Positions 20,941-33,681 of a stretch of DNA of 64,000 nucleotides are shown here, piece after piece; position 1 is the stretch's first letter; each line of letters begins with the position of its first letter. The notes beneath the pieces were generated by a model. It had not been told where the DNA came from. It saw only the letters and a program-made list of their open reading frames with translations, and did not search any database. The stretch lies in assembly GCF_019320115.1 (NCBI RefSeq), contig NC_089584.1:51891633-51955632 (forward strand), in the 5' to 3' direction. The translations under genes and the position numbers were made by a program. The DNA comes from Miscanthus floridulus (taxonomy: Eukaryota; Streptophyta; Magnoliopsida; Poales; Poaceae).

Positions 20941-23900
20941 TTATGTCAGATTTCGCAGAGAAATTGTCCACAAAAGATCTGCATCAGATTCTACAGTTAC
21001 CTTCTCCGACTGCACAATGTTGGATGTGCTTATCATGCTCCCAAATCTCATCTTTGATTCACCTGGAAGCGGGGAAAAGAATCAATACTACCTTTGATCT
21101 TAGTGGTCCAAATATAAATGAAACAAAACAAAAATCCTACTCTGTTCATGTACATCCCCCATGAAAACTGAGAGGGAAACTGATCATTACGGAATTAGAT
21201 GCTTATGTAAATGTCAGCAAAGAGTATTCAATTTTGCACTAGATTAATATTTCATGAATAAACTTGATTTATATGTACTTCATTTTATTTCGTCCATTAA
21301 ATCTTCAGTGTTTCCACACAATCTACATTAATTTGTTTTGTTAGATAAGTCCAGTAATCCGTGCAGTTCAATCCAGAACTTCCACAAGTTTATGACCAAC
21401 AGAGCAAAAAGAAATTTACTTAGATTCCATTTCAGGCCAGTAGTTGTGGTGCTTGTTGATGGTGCTCCAACAGGAAAAAGCCCACAATGGGGTCCTTCAA
21501 CAGACGACTCAATATAGAGCTCATGGTGATGTGTTCTCGGAAGAAGTCGAATCAAGCAATCATCTGATAGGACAATCCTCATGTCCGAAAACAGATACAG
21601 AACATTGATATTTGCCGCCTCATGATCAAACCTTCCACCTAGTGCTCCAGTAACAAGCACACAGAGCTACAGTATTTGATGGGAAAAGTAAGTTCCATTG
21701 CCAATGAATTTTGTACAGATGTGAGTCTAATATTGATAGAAAATATCAACAAGTAGGAAAAAGAAACAAGAGAAGTATCAAGACCAAATAATGCGATTGC
21801 TACTTACATTGGGTTTTGCATGATCAGGCGTACGATGATGGATACGAGAAATACATTTGTGTAGATCTGTTGTCTCCTGGTTATGTGTCTTATCAGAAAT
21901 TTTGGATCCCTGAAAATAGAAGTTTACCAAAACCATGACATCCTGATAACATTTACAGTATAATTCATCAACTGGTAATAGATTCAAATTCTACACAGAA
22001 CGACATGTGAATACTTGATTGTAAAATTTAGATGCCAAAGTATATAGTCAATAACTGACCAATAGCCAGCCAAGTACTTCAATGAATGAATAAAGTTTGT
22101 GTGCAGTATTGTTCAACATTTAGTAAAATCAAAAGTCTAGTCAAGTTCACCTTAAAAGTTCAGTTGATTGTTAAACACTTCAGGGAAAGTTCATATGTAT
22201 GGAAACTAGAGTAATACAAAGAAAGGCCATGCTTTTGTTAATGCAGTATTTTATTATTTCAAACAGACATTTAGCAGCTCATTTCAGTTCAAGTATGCAA
22301 TATATAGAAGCATAAAATCATTTATTTGTTCAGCTTTGCCAAGCTCTTAACCAAATTATTGGCTAATCGATTGGCAGGTCAATTAAACCAAGTGGTATCT
22401 CCTAATCAAAGTGCCTTCATCAAAGGGCGCTTCATACAAGATAATTTCATGTTAGTGCAGCAGATGGCGCGATTTCTGCATCAACAAAAACAGCCCCGTA
22501 TTTTACTGAAACTTGACATTTCAAAGGCTTTTGATTCGGTCGCTTGGCCCTTCTTACTTGAGGTCATGCAACACTTGGGTTTCGGACAAATATGGAGGGA
22601 CATCATCAGTGGACTGCTATGCTCTTCCTCTACTCAAGTGCTTTTGAATGGGCTCCCCGGTGAGCGAATATCTCATTGGCGAGGATTGAGACAAGGTGAC
22701 CCCCTATCTCCAATGTTATTCATTTTGGTCATGGATGTGCTGGGGCATATGATTTCAAAAGCAGCTGAGCTAGGCTTGCTGCAACCATTATCAAGATGTG
22801 CTTTGCAACATCACATCTCAATGTATGCGGATGATGTGGTTTTATTTCTTCATCCAAATGCCGCTGATATTGCTGTCACTATGGACATCCTTCAGCTGTT
22901 TGGTGCAACATCTGGGCACAAGACTAATCTACAAAAAAGTAACATACTTCCTACGGATGTGGTGAACAAGAGATTGAGGTTGTGCAACAGCAACTCCCTT
23001 GTGCATTATCTGATTTTCCATGCAAATATCTGGGTTTACCCCTCTCATTGTGAAGATTAACAAAAGAGCATGTTCAGGTCATCATTGACCGAATAGCTGA
23101 TCAACTACCGGGATGGAAAGCGGACTTGTTGACACGAGCTGGGAGGCGAATCCATGTGCAGTTTGTTCTTACTGCGATGCTCATTTATCTTGTGATGGCC
23201 ATATTGATTTGCCTCAATGGGCCAATAAAGCGATTGACAAAATCCGAAGAAGCTATCTGTGGAGAGGGCGCAAGGAACCACGTAGAGAGCATTGTCTTGT
23301 GGCATGGGAGATAGCTTGCTCTCCAACTGAACTGGGTGGGTTGGGCATTTCCAATCTCAGAAATCTTGGCTGGGCGTTATGCGCAAGATGGCTCTGATTA
23401 CAGAAAAAGGAGCCACACCGCCCTTGGTTTGCACTGTCTATACAGGTACCTTTTCAGGTTCAGAAGCTTTGTTCAATGGCAATTATTTCAGATGTTGGCA
23501 ATGGTGAGAATACTTTGTTCTGGACTGATAGGTGGCTTCATGGGCATTGCATTAAGGATCTTGTGCCTCGACTCTTTGCTGTGATTCCGCAGAGAAAGAG
23601 AAAGTTGCGTACTGTGCAGCAGGCTCTAACCAACCGGACTTGGGTCTCGGACATCCAAGGTGCTCACACAGTGGGGGTCATCATGGAGTATTTTCAGCTC
23701 TGGGACCTCCTCTATGATTTTGAGTTACAACCTGAGGTGGAGGACAGGACTCTCACATTTGGAAATTATCAAATAGTGGACAGTACTCCACCAAATCCGC
23801 ATATGATAGCTTATTCATGGGGAAAATTCTTTTTAGGCCATGGGAAAGAATTTGGAAAACTTGGGCGCCAGCTAAATGCCGATTCTTCCTATGGCTTGTA

Positions 23901-26900
23901 GCGCACAAGCGTTGCCGGACCTCAGATCGGCTTGCACGACGAGGACTGCCTCATCCTGAGAAGTGTCCACTTTGTGATCAAGCAGATGAAAGCATTGATC
24001 ATCTCCTAATCGAATGTGTATTTTAAAGGAAATTTTGGTACTATATACTGAGACAGGTCGGTCTCCGCTCTCTAGCTCCACAGCCTTCTGACACTTCATT
24101 CGATGATTGGTGGGAAAAAGCAAGTGCAGCAACTTCTGGTTTAACACAAAAAGGTTTGAACTCCCTAATAGTTCTGGGAGCATGGATAATTTGGAATCAT
24201 CGCAATAGCTGCGTCTTTGATGGAGCAATTCCTAACATTGCTGAAACCTTGAAGTTGGCCGGTGATGAGTGTCGACGGTGGACAATGGCTGGGGCTCGTG
24301 GGCTATCCCACTTGACTGCCCCTGCCAAAGCTGTTAGTTGATTTGTTGTAGGTGCAGGGTCGCTTTTTCTTTCTTTACCGGCTCAAATGTATCTTATGAG
24401 ATAAAGATAAGTGTGTGTGGGTGTGTGTTGTACTAAGGGTTCTTTACCCCCTATTTCTTCTTAATATAATGAAGCGCAGCTCTCCTGCGTTTTCGAGAAA
24501 AAGAAAACAGAAAGTTTGTTGACATAATAACCAAAACAAATGACATTTCCTCCAGAGTCACCAAGCCAGCATCCATTCTGAGCTCTGACTATAGTCAGAT
24601 AGGACCACGCAGAGGATCCTAAGGTGTACATAACGATAAAACAAGCTTCCATTCATAGGATTTCAAATTTCTGTAGTAAATATAGCAATTTGATTGAAGA
24701 GCCAGTCATTGACAGTGACCGATGGGCTCCTTGAGAAGTTAAGGATTAGTATTTTGTTTTCAAATAAGATGCCATCCACATTAGTCAATTGCCTGGTGCA
24801 AAGTTGATTTTAATTCTTTTTGCTGTCCATGAGTACAACAACAACAACAACAAAGCCTTTAAGTCCCAAACAAGTTGGGGTAGGCTAGAGTTGAAACCCA
24901 GCAGAAGCAATCAAGGTTCAGGCACGTGAATATCTGTTTTCCAAGCACTCCTATCTAAGGCTAAGTTTTTGGATATATTCCATCCTTTCAAGTCTTCTTT
25001 TATTGCCTCTACCCAAGTCCACTTCGGTCTTCCTCTGCCTCTCTTCACGTTACTATCCTGGCTTAGGATTCCACTACGCACCAGTGCCTCTGGAGGTCTC
25101 CGTTGGACATGTCCAAACCATCTCAACCGGTGTTGGACAAGCTTTTCTTCAATTGGTGCTACCTCTAATCTATCACGTATATCATCGTTCCGAACTCGAT
25201 CCCTTCTTGTATGACCGCAAATCCAACGCAACATACGCATTTCCGCGACACTTATCTATTGAACATGTCGTCTTTTTGTAGGCCAATATTATGCACCATA
25301 CAACATAGCAGGTCTAATCGTCATCGTATAAAACTTGCCTTTTAGCTTCTGTGGTACCCTTTTGTCACATAGGACACCAGATGCTTGGCGCCACTTCATC
25401 CACCCTGCTTTGATTCTATGGCTAACATCTTCATCAATATCCTCGTCTCTCTGTAGCATTGATCCTAAATATCGAAAGATATCCTTCCTAGTCACTACTT
25501 GACCTTCCAAACAAATATCTTCCTCCTCCCGAGTAGTAGTGCCGAAGTCATATCTCATATACTCAATTTTAGTTCTACTAAGTCTAAAACCTTTGGACTC
25601 TAAAGTCTCCCGCCATAACTCCAGTTTCTGATTCACTCATGTCCGGCTTTCATCAACTAGCACTACATCGTCCGCGAAAAGCATACACCAAGGAATGTCC
25701 CCCTGTATGTCCCTTGTGACCTCATCCATCACTAAGGCAAACAGATAAGGGCTCAAAGCTGACTCTTGATGTAGTCATATCCTAATCGGGAAGTCATCCG
25801 TGTCTCCATCACTTGTTCGAACACTAGTCACAACATTGTTGTACATGTCTTTAATGAGTTCGACGTACTTCGTTGGGACTTTATGTTTGTCCAAAGCCCA
25901 CCGCATAACATTCCTTGGTATTTTATCATAAGTCTTCTCCAAGTCAATAAAAACCATGTGTAGGTCCTTCTTCTTCTCCCTATACCGCTTCATAACTTGT
26001 CTTATTAAGAAAATGGCTTCCATGGTTGACCTTCCGGGCATGAAACCAAATTGGTTCATAGAGACCCGCATTATTGCTTTCAAGCGATGCTCGATAACTC
26101 TCTCCCATAGCTTCATAGTATGGCTCTTCAACTTAATTCCCCGGTAATTAGTACAACTTTGAATATCCCCTTTATTCTTGTAGATCGCTACCAATATACT
26201 TCTCCACTCATCAGGCATCTTGTTCGATCGAAAAATATGGTTGAACAGCTTGGTTAGCCATACTATAGCAAAGTCCCTGAGGCATCTCCACACCTCGATT
26301 GGGATACCATCCGGTCCCATCGCCTTACCTCCTTTCATTCTTTTCAACGTCTCTCTGACCTCAGATTCTTGGATTCTCCGCACAAAACGCCTATTGGTGT
26401 CATCAAAAGAGTCATCCAACTGAAAGGTTGTGTCCGTATTCTCACCATTGAACAATTTGTCAAAATACTCTTGCCATCGATGTCGGATCTCATCCTCCTT
26501 CCCCAAGAGATGCTCCTTTTCATTCTTAATGCACTTAACTTGGTTGAAGTCCCTTGTCTTTCTCTAACGAACCCTAGCCATCCTATAAATGTCCTTCTCT
26601 CCTTCCTTCGTACTCAAATGATGGTAAAGATTCTCGTACGCTCTACCCTTTGCCACACTTACAGCTCGCTGTGCAGTATTCTTTGCCACCTTGTACTTCT
26701 CTATGTTGTCCACACTCCTATCATAGTACAAGCGTCTATAGCATTCTTTCTTCTCCTTAATAGCATTTTGGACTTCCTTGTTCCACCACCAAATATCTTT
26801 AGCCTCGCCTCCAGTTCCTTTGGTTACTCCACACATCTCTGAGGCCACCTTCCAAATGTTAGTTGCCATCTTCTCCCATATGTTGTTTATGTCCTCTTCT

Positions 26901-29900
26901 TCCTTCCAAGAGCCCTCTTTGATAACCCTTTCCCTGAATACCTCTGACGTCTCCCCTTTCAATTTTCACCACTTTGTTCTTTTAATCTTAGCTTGTTTAT
27001 CCTTATAGGCACGCACCTGAAAACGAAAGTCTGCCACTAAAAGCTTATGTTGAGAAACAACACTCCCCTGGTATCACCATGCAACCCAAGCATGCTCGTT
27101 TGTCATTTCTTCTTGCGAGAACAAAGTCAATCTGGCTAGAGTGTTGTCCGCTACTGAAGGTCACTAGATGAGATTCTCTCTTTCTAAAGAAAGTGTTGGT
27201 TATCATCAGGTCAAAAGCTACCGCGAAGTCCAGAACTTCCTCCCCCTCCTAATTCCTACTACCATACTCAAAACCTCCATGAACTGCCTCGAAACCTACG
27301 CTTGTAGTACCTACATGCCCATTAAGATCTCCTCCTATAAAAAGCTTATCACTACTAGGTACAGCTCTAATCAGACCATCTAAGTCTTCCCAGAACTATC
27401 TTTTAGCACTCTTGTCGAGGCCTACTTGGGGGGCATACGTACTAATTACGTTAAGATCATATCACCAATGGCAAGCTTGACTAAGATAATCATATCTCCT
27501 TGCCTTCTCACTCCCACCACACCATTCTTGAGGCTCTTATCAATCAAAACTCCTACTCCATTTCTATTCGCGGCTGTCCATGAGTACAATGGTGCATTAA
27601 AAGGTGTTAGGATAAGTGATAGTACTACTGCATGTGTAATTCTTACGGGAGTTACAACTAACTTAACATCCAGTATGAACTGATTGCAATGCAGAAACCT
27701 GACTAGGATGATCAGGTAAACACAGGCACAGTCCTGGGGGCGGGCGAGAGGGGTGGCCGCCCTAGGCCCCTGAGCTGTCAGGGCCCCCAGTATGTATACG
27801 GTATTCGATCGTCCATTATGACTGCATGCATGCCCGTATCCCGGCGCCTCCCGCAGACTTTTGCATGCTCACAATATTTGGAATAAAAGTGACTGCATGC
27901 AGGTATGTATTTTTGGAATAAAAGCCTGAGAGAAACAAGGCATCCCTAGTAACAGTATGCTTTGCCCTAGTTTTCAATTACTAAATATATTTTAAAAATT
28001 TCAGCACACGTCTTCTATACACGATGCTGTTAGTAGGTAGAAAATACAAAGAGGGAAACAAGTGATCACACAGAGGCAGTGTTTTCAGATCGGACGACTA
28101 ATCGTGATTAGTCGTCCTTATCGTAACCAGGTGCTCGATAAGGGCCCTCGAATAGTTTAGACCGATTGGAAAACATATCGTCCGATAAGTTGCGACTAAT
28201 CACGATTAGTCGTCCGATCAGACTAGCCGGACGACTAGTTCGGGGGAGGGAGAATTTGTCCCAGCTAAAGAATTCGGCCCACCTGGCTACTGGCCCATTA
28301 GGGTAAGAAGAGGAGTGAGTGACCTAGTGGGAGTTGCAGCCGCATTTCTAGCTCCAGCTGCTCTCTCTCGCAGCCGCTGCTCTCTCTCGCAGCCGGCGGC
28401 GGCCGGCCTCTGGATCTCCCTCGCCGGCGTCCACAGCTCCGTTCGCGCCTCTCGCCGGCGTCCGCAGCTCCGCCCACGCCTCTCGCCGGCGTCCGCAGCT
28501 CCGCCCGCGCCTCCACCTCCGCTCGCTCCTGTCTCCTCCCCTGCTGGGACCCAGTAGATCCGCCCGCCTCTGAGGCTCCTTCCTCGACGCCTGGAAGACG
28601 GACACGGGAGGCCTCAAGCATCAAGATGAGCCACCATGATACAGGTAAGTGGCCAAATCAGCAAGCAGCAGTTACAGGTAAGTGGCCAAATCACCATGAT
28701 AATGATTCATTGCAAACATGATTACATGCCAAACTGTGCTTGGTTGCTTGCCTCTAACATTTACCTATTTATTATGGCCATGTTTACGTATATTTACATC
28801 ATATATATAGTATATACATGGTCGATCAGGCCATCTAGGCACAAGGACGACTAAATGTCCCACTAGCCGATTAGACCGATTAGGACCGACTAATCGACCC
28901 TTATCGACGACTAATCGCGATTAGTCGTCTGATCGGTGGTCATACGACTAGCCTCGATAATACGATCTGAAAACATTGCACAGAGGACGCATCTGATTTT
29001 TTAAAAAAAAAATAATATGAACATAGGGGAAATATAGATGAATCAGTAATTATTGGGCGTAGGAGCAAACAAATACTACTAATCCCGATAGCAAGGCCTT
29101 ACAGTAGACAATAATTTGGACATCGATGAGGATGATAACCAGTATGTGACAAGATAATTTTTTAAAAAGTATATGGTGCAAGGAGAATAGGTAATGCATG
29201 CTAGATAACTACTTTTAGCTTAGCATCCAAACTAATACAAGCGATAACAGATGTACATATGTTCTAAGGGGCCTCAATTTTTAGTCTTGCCCTGGGCCCC
29301 CAAAATCTCAGGGCCGGCCCTGGGTAAACAATGTAGAAAAAGAAAGCGCAAGTAAAAGAACCTGACTGGAGTAGAACAGTTTTACTTCAGGTCTTATAGA
29401 ATCCATGTCCCCCTCAATTATTTCTGGAACATACCTGGATAATAGCAATAATTATGATATTAGGTAAGATGAATCCTAAAAATTCTTGTTTCCTGTTTTT
29501 CAGGGAAGAGGAGAGAACAAGCATATATAAACAGTTTAGTATGCAAACCCTAATTAAAATGACATCAAAGGATGAAAAGCAATCATGCTAGAATCAAACT
29601 AGAGTCATAACATACAAGCTTCCAGAAAATAAACACTAGTAATCAAAGTTCATTTTCTGCTCTAACCAGTTACCAGATAATAAAGATGTAGGAAGGCACA
29701 GGCGGGGGCTGACGGCAAGCAGATGTATCAAATGCCACCCCCCCCCCCCCCCCCCCCCCCACACCCACCCAACCACACACACACACACACACAATGTGCA
29801 ATGGGAACGTGCACGGGGTTTAACGTTGGGAGTTGGCATGAGCAAAAAACAGAGATCGTGCGGCACGGGAGAACCGGCAGCGCAGGTTGGAGAGAGCTAG

Positions 29901-31011
29901 CGCAGGAATTGAGAGAATTACACGTCACACCCATTGTGTGTGTGCGGGGGGGGCTGCCCTTTGATATATATAATGACATACAACTTGGACAACAAGTAGG
30001 ATTACAATTGTGATCTATACATATCTCAAAATTCTCTAATAAAAGAGTTCAACTTCTGTGCCTCATTAGCGAGGGATCTGCAATCATCTAAAAGCAATTG
30101 GATAGTAGGACGTATGTGTACTCGACATGAAAAATGAATTTAAAAATGCTTGGGATGTACAACTGCCAGTAATGCTTAGGCACTTAGCATATAGATTGAA
30201 GGCTTCAAGCAAGAGCAAGAGGTATCTCCTCACATATATCCTTCTTTTCATATATTCTGCAACAACCCCCACACAGGTCGCCACCCCACCACATATTCAG
30301 CCATTCTGATTCACTGGGACAAGGGAACCTATGATATCCTTCTTTTTTTCTAAATAAATGTTCAATGAGATCTAGAAAGAACTTAACCTGCTACACGATA
30401 TTGGCCCACAACTTAAGCGAACCCAGTGAAACTCAATTGTTTAAGAAACAAAATCCAATATAACCATCACAACTCACCATCAAACCCATAAGATACTAAT
30501 CCATGCTAGCTATTTTTGCATAAGGCACAACTATCTAGTGAAGAAACCTATTTCGGAGTAAATGGCAATCATTAGTTTTTTAACATCAATAAAAATGGCA
30601 ACATATGGCAGTTCCTATTATAATAAGATCTTAAGAATGTTGAAAAATCAATAAGCACTTCAGTATGAAATGATGGAGAAAAAACTTCACTTATTTCTGG
30701 TGCTTTTTTTGTCTTCATCATTGGTCATCTGATACATCTCATCAAAAATATGATTAGCTCCTCCGTCGGCGCAGATCCTCAAGTTTGCTGTTCTACATCA
30801 AAATGCAAAGGTGTTTTAAGGATACTTTCCTACAAAAATATAAAAGGGAAAGACAAATGAGCTATGTCTAGTTACCATGATCCCAGAGTCGAGGCATGAA
30901 TCGTGGAAGTTGCTGGTTTAGAACAACTAAAGCATAGTTCTTGACTGGTTTGTTGACAGGTTGATGCCGTTTCGGAAGAAGGAAACTCGAAGAATGCATT
31001 ATTACATCCAT
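20941..31011 (-). CDS. TPK: Thiamine pyrophosphokinase, six coding exons, apparently intact
   Basis: The enzyme transfers pyrophosphate from ATP to thiamine to make thiamine diphosphate, in the cytosol in plants. Coding exons (minus strand) are 31011-30876, 30787-30691, 29434-29362, 21909-21808, 21666-21420 and 21062-20941. All splice sites are GT-AG, phases agree, and 777 bases give 258 residues, normal for the family. Conserved blocks are [10 protein letters not shown] (27-36), ADGGAN (52-57), GDMDS (86-90), QETTDLHK (113-120), [10 protein letters not shown] (143-152), GLKWNL (213-218) and SDADLLW (244-250). The thiamine-binding C-terminal domain is therefore complete. The first ATG is used; a second in-frame ATG lies at residue 5. 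No organelle-targeting extension is evident. A non-coding first exon lies near 32100. The 7.45-kb third coding intron is filled with transposons. Confidence 0.93.
22326..24500 (+). mobile_element. L1-type LINE, 5'-truncated, in TPK intron 3
   Basis: Reverse transcriptase blocks are clear: [68 protein letters not shown] and YADDVVLF at 22824. The downstream part carries a zf-RVT zinc-binding domain ([36 protein letters not shown]) at about 23860-24020 and a tryptophan-rich tail. The frame shifts at about 22990-23050, 23390 and 23880, so it is inactive. The endonuclease half is missing. The 3' end has TTAATATAATGAAGCGCAG and an A-rich tail near 24500. No clear target duplication was found. Confidence 0.88.
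24839..27572 (-). mobile_element. RTE-clade LINE, 5'-truncated, in TPK intron 3
   Basis: Read on the minus strand it holds the end of an endonuclease, a linker ([20 protein letters not shown]) and a reverse transcriptase with [45 protein letters not shown] and FADDVVL near 25670. A C-terminal block ([32 protein letters not shown]) follows. It ends in a (TTG)n tail, as plant RTE elements do. A 17-bp target duplication, GCTGTCCATGAGTACAA, flanks it at 24822-24838 and 27573-27589. The length is 2.73 kb. Several stops, mainly between the reverse transcriptase blocks, inactivate it. Confidence 0.93.
27723..29322. mobile_element. Non-autonomous hAT element (outer), CAGGGCCGGCCCTG ends
   Basis: It starts CAGGCACAGTCCTG and ends CAGGGCCGGCCCTG, flanked on both sides by the perfect 8-bp duplication GGTAAACA (27715-27722 and 29323-29330). 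G/C-rich GGGGCCC motifs lie just inside both ends. Without the nested element it would be about 690 bp, with no transposase. The ends match those of plant hATs related to ZMYM1-type transposases. Confidence 0.88.
28077..28978. mobile_element. Non-autonomous hAT element (nested), 902 bp
   Basis: The terminal repeats are CAGTGTTTTCAGATCG and, inverted, CAATGTTTTCAGATCG. The perfect 8-bp duplication CACAGAGG flanks it (28069-28076 and 28979-28986). Both subterminal regions are full of GACTAATC/GATTAGTC motifs, often as palindromes, which are candidate transposase sites. The middle (28370-28540) is GC-rich with tandem units of about 30 bp containing CTCTCGCCGGCGTCC. No transposase frame is present. 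Confidence 0.93.
29733..29795 (+). repeat. Poly-C and CA simple repeats
   Basis: A run of more than twenty C is followed by (AC)n-type repeats. It lies in the second coding intron of TPK. Confidence 0.9.
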
Positions 31012-32072
31012 ACAGCGTACTGTGCGCCACAACATCTTGACCTTTGAATTTGTACCTCAATCAAGGGCAAATCTAACACTGTTTTTGCTGCCAATACCGA
31101 TATACAAAAGCCAACTGTTATTGATGCCAATGCCATTATATGACAATCATTTTCTTTCTTCTGTGCAGTACTGCTCAAAAGGGTCTCTTATGTTTCCTAA
31201 AAAGGTCTGTCTTGAGATGTGGGACTCTAGGTATTAATAGGTTTTTAGTCAAGTACCAAATAAAACTGCACTGCACAATTTGATTGACTCTCAGGCAACA
31301 ATAACCACATATTTTAAGCAGTAACATTTAGTTACATCTAGATATTTCTTTCCATTATCTAAGAAAAAGAAGAAGAAAAATACGCCTATACCCCCAGTTA
31401 AGAATTCAATTAGTGCAGGATTTTTCAGTGTAACAGAATGGAAGAGAGGATGGATTCTTGTAGCGCTTACTCATCTTGAGCATTATTCTTTTGTTTATTC
31501 CATCATCTAAAAAAGTTGAGGCAATGTTTGCTTGCACCAAGACCTATGTTCCCATGGCATTGATATAAATAGTTTAGTAATACAAGCTAACTATCCTGAC
31601 ATATACCCTGATTACTCCATTTGCTTTCGTACTAGCAAATTCAGACTCTGGAGAACTCCTATGCAGAAACGACATCTTCATCAGAACTAACCATACCATC
31701 TTATATTCATTGATTAGAATGCCAAAATCTCCCCAAAAGGAGAACTTCCCTCCGTATTCATGTGGGGAATATTCTTTAGAACACCCAGCCAAAGAATAAC
31801 CTGAAATTCTGCACCTCCCCGCCCAAATTCGACACCATATGCCTGGAACTACTCCGCAATCCCGGTGAGATCGATTTGACTCAGTAGCCGTAACCCTGGC
31901 AGGCACCAAAATCGATTCGCAAGGACTGGACTCGTCCTTCGGAACCCAGAATCGAAGAAACTCAAGGACAACAGAACTAGCCCGAGAAGGAAATGAAAGG
32001 AGAGACCTCACGTACGACATCGCAGGCAACCGTAATCGGCGCAGGAAACACAGAGGCGCATGCAGATCTCAC

Positions 32073-32160
32073 CTGAGGACTGGCGTTACGCGCCGAAGAG
32101 GGAGGATGAGGATCAGAGCTGGCCAAGCCGCCGCTGTACAGGCAGAGACGGAGGAAGAAT
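32073..32160 (-). other. TPK: Probable TPK 5' untranslated exon
   Basis: On the minus strand a GC-rich, CT-rich leader ends in CAG followed by GTGAGA, a strong donor at 32072. This defines a leader intron of about 1.05 kb ending shortly before the TPK start codon at 31011. The upstream limit is not defined, and no convincing TATA box was picked out. Confidence 0.55.
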
Positions 32161-33084
32161 AAAAACGGCAAAGGTCTCCGCTGCCGTTATCACGGTGCGT
32201 CGCTTTTTCAGACAGAAGTTTGTTGTAGCCGCTCAATGTGCGGCGATGATATGGACTGTTCTCACGGGCGCCGTCAAGCAGGACCACGCCAAAAGTTTCT
32301 AACGGGTATACAAGGTCTTCTTTAATGACAGTTTCGTTCTCAGGACATCTCGTATAATAACAATATAATAAAGACAGATTGTCCTTAAAAATATTATATA
32401 TATATAGACAATATTAATTAATGGATTATTATGTCTTGAGAGTAAATTTTACTGGCGTTACTAGACTTGTTCCGAGTTTTTATTCAGATCTTGGTATTTT
32501 CAAATTGCACATTCGACCTAAATTTGTCCTAAATTTTCATTCAAGTCTCGGTACTTTCACTTGCACATTGAGTCCTTAAACTTGTCTCGAGTTCTCACCT
32601 AGATCCAGGTACTTTTATATTGCGCATGTAGCTCCCTAAAATTATCTCGAGTTCTCGTCTAGGCCACGATACTTTTAAATTGCACATTCAGATCCCCAAA
32701 GTTGTATTATTGTATCATTATGGTCCATCCACCTACACACCGTCATCCTCACCTCCGCTACATCGCACATGCCCGCCTTACCCACATAGCCATGTAGCGA
32801 TGCACCACGCTCACCTTGCTAGCCGCATCTGCCTATATTGCATCGTCAGTGTGGTACGTGTTGCATCCATGTTGCCATGCTAGGCCATGTTGTATGCCTC
32901 TGCACTGTCATGTCGCGTGCTACACTCACCCTACTCTGTTGTAGCACAACCCTACCATTATTGAGGAAGATGAGAAGGCTAGGAGAATGGGAAACTGAGT
33001 GCGAGTAGATGGCGAGAATAACCATGAGCTCTTGCTTAACGAGGGCTTGGGGAAGCGTCGGAATTGTAGGGTTGTGCCACAAAA
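32161..33084. other. TPK upstream region with a ~63-bp minisatellite
   Basis: No gene is recognised. From about 32463 to 32710 four diverged units of about 62-65 bp repeat (TCGAGTTCTC, then CTAG.CC..GTACTTTTA, then TTGCACATT). The stretch from 32300 to 32460 is AT-rich. The part from 32720 to 33000 is CAT/CAC-rich without domain homology that I can name. Confidence 0.55.
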
Positions 33085-33681
33085 CAAGGGTTATCCGTCT
33101 CTATCAGGGCCCTTCCACTATTCTACTAGCTATATAGGGCCTAAGACCTTGGGGTGTTGCTCAAAAGTGAAGAAGCTCTTTGCCTTCTATGTGTGTTGTA
33201 GAGGAGGGGTACCCTTCTATTTATACAAGAACCTACGTAGTGCTGGAGGCTATTCTTGGCGTGAAACAGGAGCTCCACTGCCCTAGCATGGAGTCATGCC
33301 ACCACCAGAGCGAGGAGAGGCAGGGAGGTGCTCATAGGGGGTCGCCCGCCCCCTAGGGTTGGCCACCCCTTGACCACCGCCTCTGGCCACCGCCTTCACG
33401 TGGCAGGCTTTGAGCTAGACCTGGATCACATCTCGGTGGTCCTTTGCTCCATTTGAGTTGAGTTGGTAAGCACCTTTGTCATTCCTTTGCGCAATTCAGC
33501 GTCGGAAAGCGCCTTTCGATGAATTTCTCTATGCATTTTATGTTTGGGACCTACAAAACATGCTTGTACCAAAACTTGTGGAAAGTGTGAGTAAAAATCC
33601 TGAATTCTAAGTTTTGGTGTGCACATTTGTTTATTTTGTTTAAATGTTGGTGGTAGAAATGTGAGTTAAGCACCACCAACA
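33085..33681 (-). repeat. Gypsy 3' LTR, internally deleted and truncated
   Basis: It matches the other LTR from its CCAACA end through the transcribed part (shared GGGTCGCCCGCCCCCTAGGG and TTGAGTTGAGTTGGTA). Near 33110 about 200 bp present at 38572-38768 are missing, and the outer end (TGTTGGTATT...) is absent. Confidence 0.8.

Noticed and set aside
24969..26842. Plus-strand frames across the RTE LINE
   Set aside because: Shadows of the minus-strand reverse transcriptase, whose motifs and (TTG)n tail fix the orientation.
28298..28624. Overlapping open frames in the nested hAT
   Set aside because: The block is a GC-rich tandem repeat inside a 902-bp non-autonomous element; no transposase motif is present.
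31574..32029. Minus-strand frame of 151 residues as the N-terminus of TPK
   Set aside because: It lies in the leader intron; the donor at 32072 and the conserved TPK start at 31011 make it non-coding, and it has no similarity to TPK.
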